A stretch of 64,000 nucleotides of DNA from Rhyzopertha dominica. Its lineage: Eukaryota > Arthropoda > Insecta > Coleoptera > Bostrichidae. Both the position numbers and the translations under genes were made by a program. Within the stretch, counting starts at the first letter, position 1. Each line of letters begins with the position of its first letter. Where the stretch lies: assembly GCA_025024175.1 (NCBI GenBank), contig QCXZ01000137.1:79980680-80044679 (forward strand), written 5' to 3'. This document shows, piece by piece, positions 1 through 18,402 of this stretch. The notes below the pieces were generated by a model that was not told where the DNA came from, did no database searches, and saw only the letters and a list, made by a program, of their open reading frames with translations.

Positions 1-221
1 CGCCGAAAAAAACATTTATTTGAAGTGAAAATGAAAATGAAGTATATGTTTTTTAGATAAGAAACAATTTTCTATAGTGGGCAATGCCGCCTCTTGTTTC
101 CCCCCAACTCTCCCTGTATATTTATATTTTATGTTTTAAGCGCTTACTGTTGGGGATGGTAACGAATGGCGCTGATACCAATATATTTATAATTACTTGG
201 CCGTTTATGTTTACTACTTAC
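1..221 (-). other. Probable intron 1 of the unidentified left-edge gene
   Basis: This is AT-rich non-coding sequence downstream (minus sense) of the GTAAGT donor. No further exon is visible before the window ends. Confidence 0.4.
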
Positions 222-332
222 GTTTTCCACATTTGTTGATGTGATTGGTGACAGTAAATTCGTCTGCACATCTACATCGTCGTGTACCGTAATCGCAAAA
301 CGATCCTTCAAATTCACAGTGGTTGAAGCCAT
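222..332 (-). CDS. First coding exon of an unidentified gene (partial)
   Basis: Read on the minus strand, an ATG at 332 opens 37 codons (begins MASTTVNLKDRF, ends STNVEN) and stops exactly at a GTAAGT splice donor at 221-216. The exon is in phase 0, so the next exon must lie left of the window. Codon use looks coding, with acidic and hydroxylated residues and no membrane segment. An in-frame upstream Met exists 13 codons earlier at 371; the ATG at 332 is preferred only because its start looks more protein-like. I do not recognise the family from 37 residues. It could be a spurious open frame, but the coincidence of open frame and perfect donor argues for a real exon. Confidence 0.5.
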
Positions 333-2899
333 TATCGCATGGATCCCCAAATTTTCGGCCGGAGAACCCACTAGGATCTGGAACCGAACTGTTAAGCTAA
401 ATTGGGTGTAAAGCAGATTTCTGGTTCTTTACTTGGTGGCATATAGAGTTGACGAAAAAGGGATTAATTTGTATTTTTACGAAACTACGATTAATTTTGC
501 ACGATATTTAAAACGCTAGGCAAGAGATTGGTGAAGTAGAGGTTTAGTAAATAATGGTTGCAGGAAATTACAAATTCTGCAATTAACTTATAACTGATTA
601 AATTTAGCTTTTTTAAAAAGTTTTTGTTTAATTTCAATTTAACATTAAGTACAACTCATTACAAATAAATCCATTATAACAAAATGTAATTTGTACTGCG
701 TTATTTACAGTGAGTGGTCCATGGGAACATGGGATGCATTTAGAAGACATGGTCGAAACCTGCTGCTTTGTCTTTATCATCTACTTTATCCTTCGCGTTT
801 CCTAAAAGATTTGTAATAACATTCTTGGGTGTAAATGCCAATAGGTTTTAGGATGCATTACAATACTTTGTTAAGCTCGGATTCAAAAGGAATTTTCATA
901 AATGTATATTCCACAGCAGTTAGTTAAGATAAAGTGGTTGCACCTACTGGTTTTAGTGCTGTATCTTCCTAAGTAATTTACTAGAGTACTCATTATGAAT
1001 TGCAACATTCTTAATATACCTGTTTGAGTTCTTTTTCAAAGTTAGATTTTGATAATAGAAAACTGACTAATCTATTAAGTACGAGTTCAAAGCCGCAAGT
1101 TTATGTTTATAAAAAACGCTATTTGTAACTTCTTAGCTAGTTTGTATGGAGCTATCACTAAATTTTGCTTACATGACTCTTATGTTCCTGGCAAATCATT
1201 TCAGTTGAATAAAGTATATACAGTGATACGACCATAACCGTAAAACTGTGTGCCCGTGTTCTTAAGCCAAACTATCAATTCGGAGTATTTTATTAAAACA
1301 TTTTGTCTTTAGAACCTCCAAAAGTTGTTTCTTTGTATGACATTCCTCAAAATACAGGTCATGTTTTAAAAGATTTCATAAGCACTAGGCGTTTATTAAT
1401 TTCCTTATAATGAAGCTCCATTTGTCTTTAAAAAAATTACTTAAACTTTCCTTACAACAGTTAATTACGTCCACATTCAACGGATGGGAAGTACTGTACC
1501 ACGATAAAAATTTTCAAAAATTTTTGTTTGCTCAGTGGCTTTAAAATGGCCGAAAACGTAAAAAACAAAATTTGAGCAAAAAATTTCTTGTCTGTCTGTC
1601 TGTGATTTTGTTTGTGGACAAGATAACTTCCGAAAGACTTAGCATATGAACTTGAAATTTGGCATACATTTCAATCTCAACTATCTAAAGTGACCTATTG
1701 TTTTTGGGGTAAGTGTAGGTTATCGGGAAGGGGGTGAAATTGTGGAGTAACTACCTTTTTTTTGTTGTAGTATGTGAGTAGTAGTACAATTGTGAGTATT
1801 ATTCGACGTTATAAATTCGACGGTGCAGTAAACTGTTTAGAAGATATTACAGTTCCTTAGTTCTAAATGTATAGTTGATAGAGGGTTTCGCAATTAAAAA
1901 AAGTTTATTTTCGAAATATCCCTTTCTGTTATTAATTAATTAACTATTTTTGTTCGTCGTTTACTTGTGTGTATGCATGCTAGATTCCATTTTGTTCTCA
2001 CCCAGATCTCTAAACCCAAAAATATCCAGAACAAATGGGCCAGCAGTTTGTTCAGAAAACAGCTCACCATTACAAAGAATACAAAGCATACAATGCTCGA
2101 GGCATAATACAAACACGTTTTATTGATTAGCTCTTTTTTGCCAGTACGACCGGCAACGTAAAAATTGAGTGACACACTCAGGCTGGACTCAATTAAATCG
2201 ACCTGTTATAGTTTCCGGCTAATGTGTATGGTGTTGAACTGTCGAGCGGAGGGCAATTCCGTGAGCTTTTGGTTATTCATAACGATTGGTCGACACGCAT
2301 ATGGCGGAATTATAATAATATTCATGGCCAGCATTTCATTCGAATCGTTCGGTTTTATATAATAATGAGTAATTCTGCGTCATTTTATTAAATAAAATAA
2401 TATGTCAAACTGTGGAATTGTTAGAAAAATCTTGCAAATATAAAAATTACTAGAAAATATCAGGAGTCGTAACTAAACATTGTTCACACTCAAAGCGTTG
2501 TAGTTAAAATAGTGGTAAAGACAGATGGTCTTTTTTGTAGATCATCAAATGGTGTAGATGGTAAAAAATACATGCTTTTACAACCCGGAGAAAGCGGGTG
2601 TGTAAAAAGTAAAAAGAAAAACGGGAGTTTGATTTTTTTCCAAAAACATTACCAAGGCAATAAGCCGTTTTGGAAAAAAAACCAGCCTAGCAAATACATG
2701 GAAATTTCTTCTCTTTTGTAGGATTCGCAAAGTGCATTTACATCAACAACTTTGGCACAGTTAAACACAATTATTATTTCCTTCGATGTGAATACACAAA
2801 TGCACTCTTCTAAGGAAGTTACGACGAACTTTTACTAATATACCAATGTTCTGTTTAACTATTAATCGTATAGTCCCTCAACATTATGAACGGGGGTTT
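333..2899. other. Gene-less AT-rich region
   Basis: No coding region is supported. The 60-80 codon open frames here (for example 1936-2175 minus, 2165-2362 plus) lack splice context or recognisable domains. The only structure noticed is the TGTCTG-containing repeat-like stretch at about 1590-1770. The promoter of the left-edge gene should lie just above 332. Confidence 0.5.
1590..1770. repeat. Probable interspersed repeat with a TGTCTG run
   Basis: A (TGTC)n run is followed by text about 'gataacttccgaaagac' and 'aaatttggcatacattt'. This resembles a widespread insect dispersed-repeat signature (TGTC run, then a conserved 'unaffected by rounding' AT-rich stretch). No copy elsewhere in the window confirms it, so the call rests on general resemblance. 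Confidence 0.3.
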
Positions 2900-3191
2900 T
2901 ATGCACGAGGGATTTTAGATAGCCTCAAAAGAGGCCTTGCAGGCCACTGTACATAACCCTCACGTCCAATCCATCTGTCAGGATGCTTTAGCTTTATCAA
3001 GGTGCTCGCTCACATCAGTATTAAAATTGGGTGGCGCTCCATCTCGAAACAGCTACATTCTTATTTGAAGAGATACTTTTTCCGATAAAACAGGCAAATC
3101 GTTTCTTAGAAAGCCTAAATAAATCTCGGCATTCAATCTAGGAAGGAAAATATGGTCCAATTAGATAGTTTTCTACAATGCCAGCCACGTT
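2900..3191 (-). pseudogene. DDE transposase relic, C-terminal half
   Basis: On the minus strand, fragments in shifting frames read as a Tc1/mariner-superfamily DDE transposase common in arthropods: NVAGIVENYLIGPYF, then RLNAEIYLGFLRNDLPVL, then FRDGAPPNFNTDVSEHL, then WIGREGYVQWPAR. The DGAPP box carries the second catalytic Asp, and WPARSPDLTPLD would follow in intact copies. Here that final Asp block is scrambled (WPARPLLRLSKI). At least two frameshifts and an internal stop show it is dead. No terminal repeats were identified. It probably belongs to the same family as the relics at 6429-6591 and 32281-32562. Confidence 0.75.
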
Positions 3192-3937
3192 CTACAGCCA
3201 AATAACGATTTTCGTCACTCTAATAATGTTCATTTACGTTATCATTGTTAATTTAAGAAAAAGGAAAGGAAGTACAGTTATTAAAAAATTATCGAAAAAA
3301 TAATTTAGACAGCCTGTATCTTTGTTACTTTAGAGTTTTGACAAAAATAGTATAGAAACTTATGCCATTAAATTTTTGAGTAGAATAACCCCCTTCATCC
3401 TTTGGTTGTATAAATATTCTTTATCTAAAATAATAATAATTGGTGAAATAGTTCTATATTGTATTTTAATATGAAGTCTTCATAATTTTGTTGCGTCTTT
3501 ACATCAAACAGATGTACAACACAGATAAAAATAGGCGATATATTATGCCTGTAATCTGTCAAAATAGAGAACCATGCTGTTGTTTTTTATATTTGGATTG
3601 ATTATTTGAATATCCAAGAAGGGTAAACCTAGGTACCTAAGAAAAATATGCGAATACCTCGACAAAGACAGATGCTTATACATCCTTATATTGTTTATTT
3701 TTAATTGAAGACATCCAGCAATTTTCCGTACACTATTTTAGTCAGTAGGCAATTTTACTAGGATTATTCTTATAGAGACCCACCCCTGCAGCTATAAATG
3801 CTTTAGAGATATAATAATTTCCCCAATTGTCAAAATTTAGAAAACAATTTAACAATTTTACAATCGTGCGTTTTAGACCCTATGTGCGTTACATAAAGTG
3901 GCATCAATATTGAATTAGGATTCCAAATATGCAATAA
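3192..3937. other. Gene-less region
   Basis: AT-rich sequence with no supported gene, RNA or repeat. Confidence 0.4.
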
Positions 3938-5005
3938 TATACAAGGTGTTGCAAATTAGTACATCATCCGTTTAACTCTACATTTTTGAGGCCAAAATAT
4001 GACGATTTTGTTATTTGGTAAATTTCCAAAAAACGCCTCATTTAAAAAATACAGGGTGTCAGTTGAAATTTGAAAATTGTTTTTTACGATATAATCAACA
4101 GTTTAGGACGTATAGAGTTGAAATTTGATACGAGTTTGTAGTATTTATATCTGAGTGTACCCCTAAATTATTCTTAACATTACTGTAAAAACAAATAAAT
4201 ATCGGGGGGTTTGTAACTTTCTAACCCCCCAAACTTTTCTTGACGTACGCCCATGAGACAAAACTTCATTGTCAGTTTTTTTGGTCTCTTGTAATTTTTA
4301 GACAAAATGCTTAGATTTGTGAAACTATCCACCCTGCCTATTAGTAATAAATGTCTTTTCCAAGCCTACTTAAAAATCTTGTTAACTATACATAGACGAC
4401 AAAAACGTTTAAAAATACATAATTTGAGCTCCAATATGGCAATCATTTGGCTTTACATGCTACAGTGGAAAATATCGTATCAATAATATTAACCATTTAC
4501 AACGAGAGCAAAATCATTATTATGGACAAGGTGGAAAGTTTCACAAAACTGTGTTTACCTCCGAATCTAAGCATTTTGTCTAAAAATTACACGAGACCAA
4601 AAAATGACAATGAAGTTTTGTACTAGAAAAAAAATCCGCTGGTCTCACGGGCGTACGTCAAAAAAAGTTAGGGGGATTAGAAAGTTACAAACCCCTCGAT
4701 ATTCATTTGTTTTCATAGTAATGTGAACAATAAAGCTCAATACCTCCAAAACTGTGGATTATATCATAAAAAAACTACTTTTAAATTTCAGGTTTGACAC
4801 CTGTATTTTTTTAAAAAAGCGTTTTTCAGAAANTTATTAAGTACAGAATTTAAAAAATATAAGAATGTATTGGACCATCTGGCTGAAAATGAATAAAAAT
4901 AAATATTTTTACTTTCTAGTACCATTTTGCCCTTGATGTAGAATTTCAAAGAGCTATAATAATAAATCTATAAATCTTCCGTACACTAATGGACCATCCT
5001 GTATA
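3938..5005. mobile_element. Fold-back (long inverted-repeat) element
   Basis: The two halves are imperfect inverted copies. The left end (tatacaaggtgttgcaaatt, 3938 on) matches the reverse complement of the right end (tatacaggatggtccatt, ending 5005). The inner parts pair too: 'aaaatacagggtgtca' near 4055 with 'tgacacctgtattttt' near 4796, 'gatataatcaacagttta' near 4088 with 'aaactgtggattatatc' near 4750, and the 'cgtacgcccatgagac' block near 4244 with 'gtctcacgggcgtacg' near 4641. Arms are about 400-480 bp around a 150-200 bp centre. There is no coding capacity. Arm divergence indicates an old insertion. This fits a non-autonomous fold-back DNA transposon; a fusion of two inverted MITE copies is an alternative. 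Confidence 0.8.
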
Positions 5006-5159
5006 CTACTCACAAATAATTTGTTTTCTTGGACGACGTCTACAGACGTTTATCTCGAGATTGATCTCTTTGTGTATTTTATACCTAGATGCAAATAATA
5101 TTTATTGTTACCAGAATGTGCAGTTGGTAATGTAACAGTATCATCCAAATTGCAAGTTC

Positions 5160-5760
5160 AATAAATTACAGCGCTAAATTACAATGTTGTGAAACCACAG
5201 CCCCCGGGGATGGTACCAACTAGGACCGAAAACGGGCGCGACGACAATAAAAAATTTACGATCCCCATGCGTGCATTTATGCGGAAAAGGGTGCATATGC
5301 TTCTCGCAAATCAATGAACCGACGGCAAAACTCAAAAATTGCAAAATTTCGACACACCTGCGTTCTGAGCCGACGTCAGCCCACGATTGCCGGACTCAAA
5401 AACGATGGCAATCTGCAGCAATGCGATTTTCTGCACCACCAGTGCGCTCCATATCGAATGCATATTCGAGAGGTCAACCAACCATGTTACTTTCCAAAAA
5501 CAAACGACGATCTGTGTCGGTCAACATCACTGTTAACACGGTTGGATTTGCTTTGATGGTTTCGGTGAGCTTTGCGTTTTGCGCCAACTTTCGCGCACAC
5601 TCAGTCATTTACAACCGCAGTTTGTCGATCAATATGTTCATTAATTACATGCACGTATTTATGAAGAAATTCTTGGGAACAGTGGAATTCCTGCCAACTG
5701 CGATGAGTTTTGATGTAGAGCAGTTATTACTACTAATGAGGTTTTGATGTTTTTTCAACG
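5160..5760. other. GC-richer block with a 158-codon open frame
   Basis: Composition shifts sharply from the surrounding AT-rich DNA. A plus-strand frame at 5271-5747 (158 codons) is open, and other frames are partly open. The translation has no domain I recognise, no clear signal peptide, and basic/Ser-rich content, so it is probably an incidental frame. The block might be a conserved regulatory element, an untranslated exon or an eroded gene. No splice or transcription evidence decides. Confidence 0.3.
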
Positions 5761-6428
5761 TCTGATAAGGGATCAAAATAGGGCATCTGGTGCTTTATGC
5801 AAAATTTAATAGAAGAGTGGAAATTATAGGCACAGGCATAGTTTTTCTTTGTTCTATTAGATTTGGATACGTTTCAATAATTCTGCATTCAAAAAGCTTA
5901 TCAATAATAATTGATGCTTGGCCTATGTGTTTGACTAAAACCATTTGACCTTTAAGAACTGTTTTAGTAAATTTTCTGACATTGATATAATAGTAACTTA
6001 AACATTTACCCCACAACGCATCGTTCTTGTTAAAAGTTACGCTAATAAATTATTAACGAAATAATAACTAGGTGTATGTCTAGTAGGTACAATATTTTCT
6101 CATTTACAGCCAGAACAATTATTATTAATTCATAATCTACTGCACGTAAATAAATCCAAGTTAGTTTGGAATTCTCTCCGGATTAAATAAAAATTTGGCA
6201 GTCACGCACTATTTAATTTTAACGCTTGTACCGCTGTTGTCAGGCTTAGCTATTATTCGTTAACGTATGTTAACAAATATCAGTTTTACACTACAGAGTC
6301 CTACTAATTTTTGCTACCTACTTTATGAGAAGAGAGCTAACCATTTGTACAAAATACATTAAAAAGCAATTTAAGCGATATCGGCCATAGGTATCCTAAG
6401 CTTTTTGCAATAAAGAACAACGCACGAG
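5761..6428. other. Gene-less region
   Basis: AT-rich spacer. The 73-codon minus frame at 5795-6016 has no recognisable feature. Confidence 0.4.
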
Positions 6429-6591
6429 GAAGATCAAGTTTTAGTAGCTGCTGTTGTTATACAAAATCCACATCTAAGAACGAGACAATTAGTCTGTATC
6501 ATGAATATTGACAGAAATAAATTTCATCCCTATCATATTCAATTGGTATAAGAATTGGATGATGCGCACAATTTCGCAAATGCGCTCTATA
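6429..6591 (+). pseudogene. DDE transposase relic, N-terminal/linker part
   Basis: The plus frame reads EDQVLVAAVVIQNPHLRTRQ, then LVCIMNIDRNKFHPYHIQLV, then a stop and ELDDAHNFANALY. The order 'VQNPHxSTRQ ... KFHPYHIQLVQELxxxDFxxR' is characteristic of the helix-turn-helix and linker of an arthropod Tc1/mariner-superfamily transposase. It is truncated, interrupted by a TAA, and no catalytic box follows. It is probably the same family as the minus-strand relics at 2900-3191 and 32281-32562, which supply other parts of the protein. Confidence 0.75.
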
Positions 6592-6789
6592 TATACTTCT
6601 CAAAATATAAAAGAAGTTACACAGTAGAACCTGATTAAGTATATTACAATTTAAGGAATTTAAATAAAACTTATAATATGTGGATCAACTAATCATTTAC
6701 TTATACGAGGGTGAATGCTTTCAGCGTCCATAATATAAGATAATATTTTGTCGGATATATCGCTGTCTCTTGAAAACACTGACAAAAAA

Positions 6790-8790
6790 TTAATAGTCTG
6801 ACGTTTCGATTACACCTGTAATCTTTGTCAAAGACGAAGAACCTCAAAATTTGCCTGACACAAGTTCAAACAAAATTTTGAAAGTAAATAAATCACCAAG
6901 GATGCGAGACGTCATAGAAACAACGTGTCAACCTGATGANAAAGGAACCTAACGATGAAAAAGGAACTACCTACCTACTAGATATACACGAACTATTTGA
7001 TAAAAGATAACTACAAAATAGCCTTCCAAATGTCACCTAACTCATAATTTCCACAATCCCTATTAAAATTATTAGTATTCCTACAAATTTCTATAGCTTA
7101 TTTTATTAGACGTTTGTGATAATATTTTTCTCTATGTGAAATTTTTGTTTTATCAAAATCAATCATGTGTTTAGTTAAATATGAGTGTTTAGCTACTGAA
7201 GATTTATCTATCTGTTGCAACCTAGTATCACGTATGTGTTCTTTCAAACGCGTACCTACTTTTCTTTTAGTTTGACAAGTAATTTTGTAAACACCTTCAC
7301 TCTCTAAATGTACTTTATCTCTAGTAGAACTTAAAATTTTATCTAAATTATTATATATACTATCAACAACTAAAATATCGTGTTTTCTAAGCATCCTCTT
7401 TAATTTTTCCGAAAGGCCTTGTACATAAGGCAAACTCAACTTCAATTTACTTTGTCGTGGCTGAGAATTTACTTGATTTGGATGAGCACTTTTATTAAAA
7501 ACTGACCAAATATTCTTACTACTATAACCATTTCTCACTAGCGCTGATTTAAGATGATATATTTCTTTTNGTACAGAACTTTCGTCTGATATCCTTTGTG
7601 TTCTAACAAATAATAACGTCCTAATAAGACTATTCTTTTGAGAAGGAGGGTGGTGAGATGTGGCATGTAAATATATGTCTGTGTGTGTTGGTTTTCTGTA
7701 AACCTTGTGTCCTAACTGTCCAGTGTTTGTTCTGTAAATGTTGACATCCAAGAAAGATAAACTACCATTGCTTTCTAATTCCATAGTAAATTTTATGTCG
7801 GAATTTTGACTGTTCAAATGATTTAGAAACCTACCCAGCTCTTCTATACCGTGGGGCCAATTAACAAAAGTGTCATCTACGTAACTATACCAACATTTTG
7901 GTTTAAGCTGAAAACTGTTTATCGCTACATGTTCAAAATTTTCCGTAAACAAATTGGCTACTACAGGACTTAGAGGTGAACCCATTGCACAACCTGATTT
8001 TTGTTCATAAAAATTATCGTTCCATAAGAAATAAGTCGATTTTAAACAATGTTTGGATAATCTGGCTATCGTGTCACCTAAGGGATCACTATTAAGCTTG
8101 GATTTGATGATATCTATCGTTTTAGGAATGGGTACTTTCGTAAATAAAGAAACCACGTCAAAACTAAGCAAAATATCACCTTCTGAAATACTTAAACCTT
8201 TTATAATATCAATAAAGTCTGAAGAATTTTTGATGAAACTACTGGTATTTCCTACATAAGGTTTTAAATAGTTGGCACTGCCAATCGTATTGACTATGGG
8301 TCTTAACGGGACATTGGTTTTGTGGATTTTGGACAAACCATACATACAATTTAGGTACCTTGCAATCGGAAACAGTTAAAAGATACTTCTCCTCATTCAA
8401 AAGATTTGAACTTTTGATAAGATCATTTGTAATTTTGGAAATTTTTGAGGTAGGATATCGGGATAATTTTTGATATGTTTCCTCATCTAACAACTCTCTA
8501 ACTTTATTCTCGTAAACTGTTCTATCTAAAATTACTGTATCTGAACCATTATCTGCTCTAGTAACTATAATGGACTTATCTGTATTCAAATCCATAAGAT
8601 CATTCAGTTCCTCAGATGTCACATTAGGTTTGGGCGTACGTGCATTTCTAATAGCGTGGCATACATCCATCCTAATCTTATACGCTTGATCTTTCGGAAG
8701 CAGTCTTATACAAGATATAAGAAATAAATAAATAAATGATTGTTCCATCTGTATTATAAGTTTGATATAAATTCCTAAAATAATAATAAA
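6790..8790 (-). mobile_element. Penelope-like retroelement, decayed
   Basis: Minus-strand reverse transcriptase of the Penelope type. The N-terminal part at about 8700-8350 (LPKDQAYKIR..., TRADNGSDTVILDRTVYENK) is joined by a frameshift to the RT core at 8345-7098: YGLSKIHKTNVPLRPIV, the catalytic LLSFDVVSLFT, GSPLSPVVANLF, the YVDD box in WYSYVDDTFV, then FLDVNIYRT and YRKPTHTDIYLH. The C-terminus retains the start (GVYKITC) and later helix (QTKRKVGTRLKEH) of the GIY-YIG endonuclease but lacks the residues between. The frameshift at about 8340 looks like a TATG duplication (TATGTATGG). Position 7570 is an N. A hammerhead-like sequence lies in the 3' flank. RT residues are intact, but the copy cannot be autonomous. 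Confidence 0.88.
6796..6832 (-). ncRNA. Degenerate minimal hammerhead-ribozyme motif of the Penelope-like element
   Basis: On the minus strand: a corrupted CUGAUGA box (TTGACAA), then AGATTAC-AGGT-GTAATC, then GAAAC-GTCAGAC. GATTAC and GTAATC form a 6-bp stem with a 4-nt loop, followed by the invariant GAAA and the GUC cleavage triplet. Penelope-like elements are known to carry minimal hammerheads in their terminal repeats. The damaged CUGAUGA core predicts no self-cleavage by this copy. Confidence 0.5.
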
Positions 8791-8810
8791 ATTATTCAAG
8801 TACAAAAGTG

Positions 8811-10058
8811 ACTATTTTTATATTTGGAGGAGTGTACATTTGATGAGCAAAACAACTTCTTTGATTGTGTTTTTTTTAACAATTAAGCAGCTTTTCGCAA
8901 AAACCGTTTCATTTCAAGACACAATTGTCATTACTATATACAGAGAATCCTCACTGTATAATCAGCACGATGGTATTTGAATGTACGCTAAGAACGTAAC
9001 AGAGTATCTAAATGAAGTATTTCCAAATAGAAAGACTGGAAAGACTTGATGGAACGAATACGCAACTCATTTCATAGTCTTAATTAAAATATGCTGATAA
9101 ATGTGCATAGGTAATTCACATTTGAATCGGCTGTCTGTTTGTTATCGCCAAGATGGGGGATACGTGGAAAATCTAATCTGATTTCTTTTTATTTTTGCTG
9201 CTGCAGTTGTTATTAGTTATTTAGCGTTTAGTGTCAAAATATTATTGTTTGCTACCTATAAGCATTGTTACCTTTCTTTGGTCGTTGTCTTACATTAATC
9301 ATAAAACTACAGTTAATCGACACCGGGAATCACATGGCTTATATATATATATATAACAAATCTGCAAGATTTTCAAAGAAAAACGTAAATATATGTCAGA
9401 AACTACCACAGATACCTAGTGGATATAGCGAATATTATAATTTTATAGTAAAATATAAATCGATTTTTACAAAATATTATCATTAGATAGAAAGGTAGGT
9501 ATTTTACACGTAAATTTGAAATTTGAATCGATTACTTTGGTTTATCCCTGTAGCTGATAACTCAACACAGGGTAAAAGAGTAGAATTAGAATTCCATAAA
9601 ACGACTTTGTTCCTTTGTATAAATTCACGTTCATTTATTCTGATCTTTTTAGTGTAACGACATACTATATACAATTTTTTAATATGCAATAAAGCATTTC
9701 TGACAACACTGCAAACAGCTGAGAATCGCATTTTACCACAGGCTTGCGCAGAGCACGTTGTTAGTATAGTACAGCGAGTGGCATTGGCAGTGATGGTGAT
9801 TTCCAGTTTTTGTTGAAAAATTTTTTGATGTTGGACGTGCCTCTATTTTTTTGCTAGCGCTGTATGCCGGTATTGCGAATTTTACATTGTCGAGTTATAA
9901 ATTACGCATACAGCACGCTCCAACCTTCGAAAAGCTATAAATATAAATAGATACTAAAACAAGACTGATGCCTTGCTGCAATACATATAGATGTGAATTT
10001 GTTTTGCTTCGGCATATATCGAAGCAGTGAAATATTATATTGCAGCTATTGTATTTAA
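8811..10058. other. Upstream region of phtf
   Basis: No coding sequence recognised. A (TA)n run lies at about 9340-9356. The last ~300 bases before the phtf ATG should hold its promoter and 5' UTR, and are less AT-biased around 9740-9930. No TATA box or initiator was assigned. Confidence 0.4.
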
Positions 10059-17621
<7,563 letters not shown>

Positions 17622-18113
17622 AGGAAGTTTTAGCATAGTTGGCATCTTCTATTTTCCACACCTGTAACTTTCACATAGGTTCCAACTTTAACGTCCACAC
17701 ATTTTATTGTATTCCCTGATAGTCTTAATGTTGTGAAAAATATTATTAATCACTCATCTGTAAGGTGGCCATCATCCACATCGAACCTTCTCATTATTTA
17801 AACTGTTGTTTCCTAGCTCTATTGAGTCACACTGCAACTAAAATGCAATATATTATAAATCTTATCGATTGTCATGTAGATGTAAACTTAGGCTGTTACT
17901 CTTGTTTATAGGTTGATTGTTGATTATTAATGATCCATTCGTCATATGAGTTGAAATTGTGCAGTATTAATTTTAGCGAATGTTTACTTTATGTGTCTGT
18001 GTTTAATTGAATTTATTGAGGCTGTTTGGAAGTGATTGTGATACCTAAAAATGTTAGGTAATCATTGACTATTAGTGAAATATTGCAATGCAACTTGTTA
18101 TTTATTTGAATTA

Positions 18114-18157
18114 AGGGCCAGTTGCACTGGTTAACCACACTTTGTGCAACTGGCCCT
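18114..18157. repeat. Perfect 14-bp inverted repeat (hairpin)
   Basis: AGGGCCAGTTGCAC (18114-18127) and GTGCAACTGGCCCT (18144-18157) are exact reverse complements separated by 16 nt, which themselves contain the palindrome GGTTAACC. GC content is far above the flanks. It could be a tiny palindromic MITE (GGGCCAGTTGCAC-type termini) or an RNA hairpin in the phtf 3' UTR. Confidence 0.85.
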
Positions 18158-18396
18158 AAGTGTATTAAAAAACCAATTAAGCTCGGTTGATCTGTCACAT
18201 GTTCATTTTTATTCTTGCCATGCTTTTTAAAATATACCTATACCTACAGCGAGGCTATTTATTATTTATATTTATTTCTTTTTATACCGTCAGTGATCTG
18301 ATTACCTAATATTTGACATTTCAACTTGTATGAGAATATGTTTGATGTAGGTATAGTAATTAAAAGATTACATTTTGTCATTATACTGTATTAAAC

Positions 18397-18402
18397 AATA
18401 AA
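18397..18402 (+). terminator. Candidate phtf polyadenylation signal
   Basis: Canonical AATAAA, followed within 25 nt by a T-rich tract. Confidence 0.45.

Larger units (their letters stand above)
17622..18402 (+). other. phtf: phtf 3' UTR (inferred)
   Basis: Runs from the TAG stop at 17619-17621 to a candidate polyadenylation signal AATAAA at 18397-18402, followed by a T-rich stretch. It includes the inverted-repeat hairpin at 18114-18157. The true cleavage site is not determinable. Confidence 0.5.

Noticed and set aside
1936..2175. 79-codon hydrophobic minus frame, considered as a chemoreceptor fragment.
   Set aside because: No family motif, splice sites or conserved pattern.
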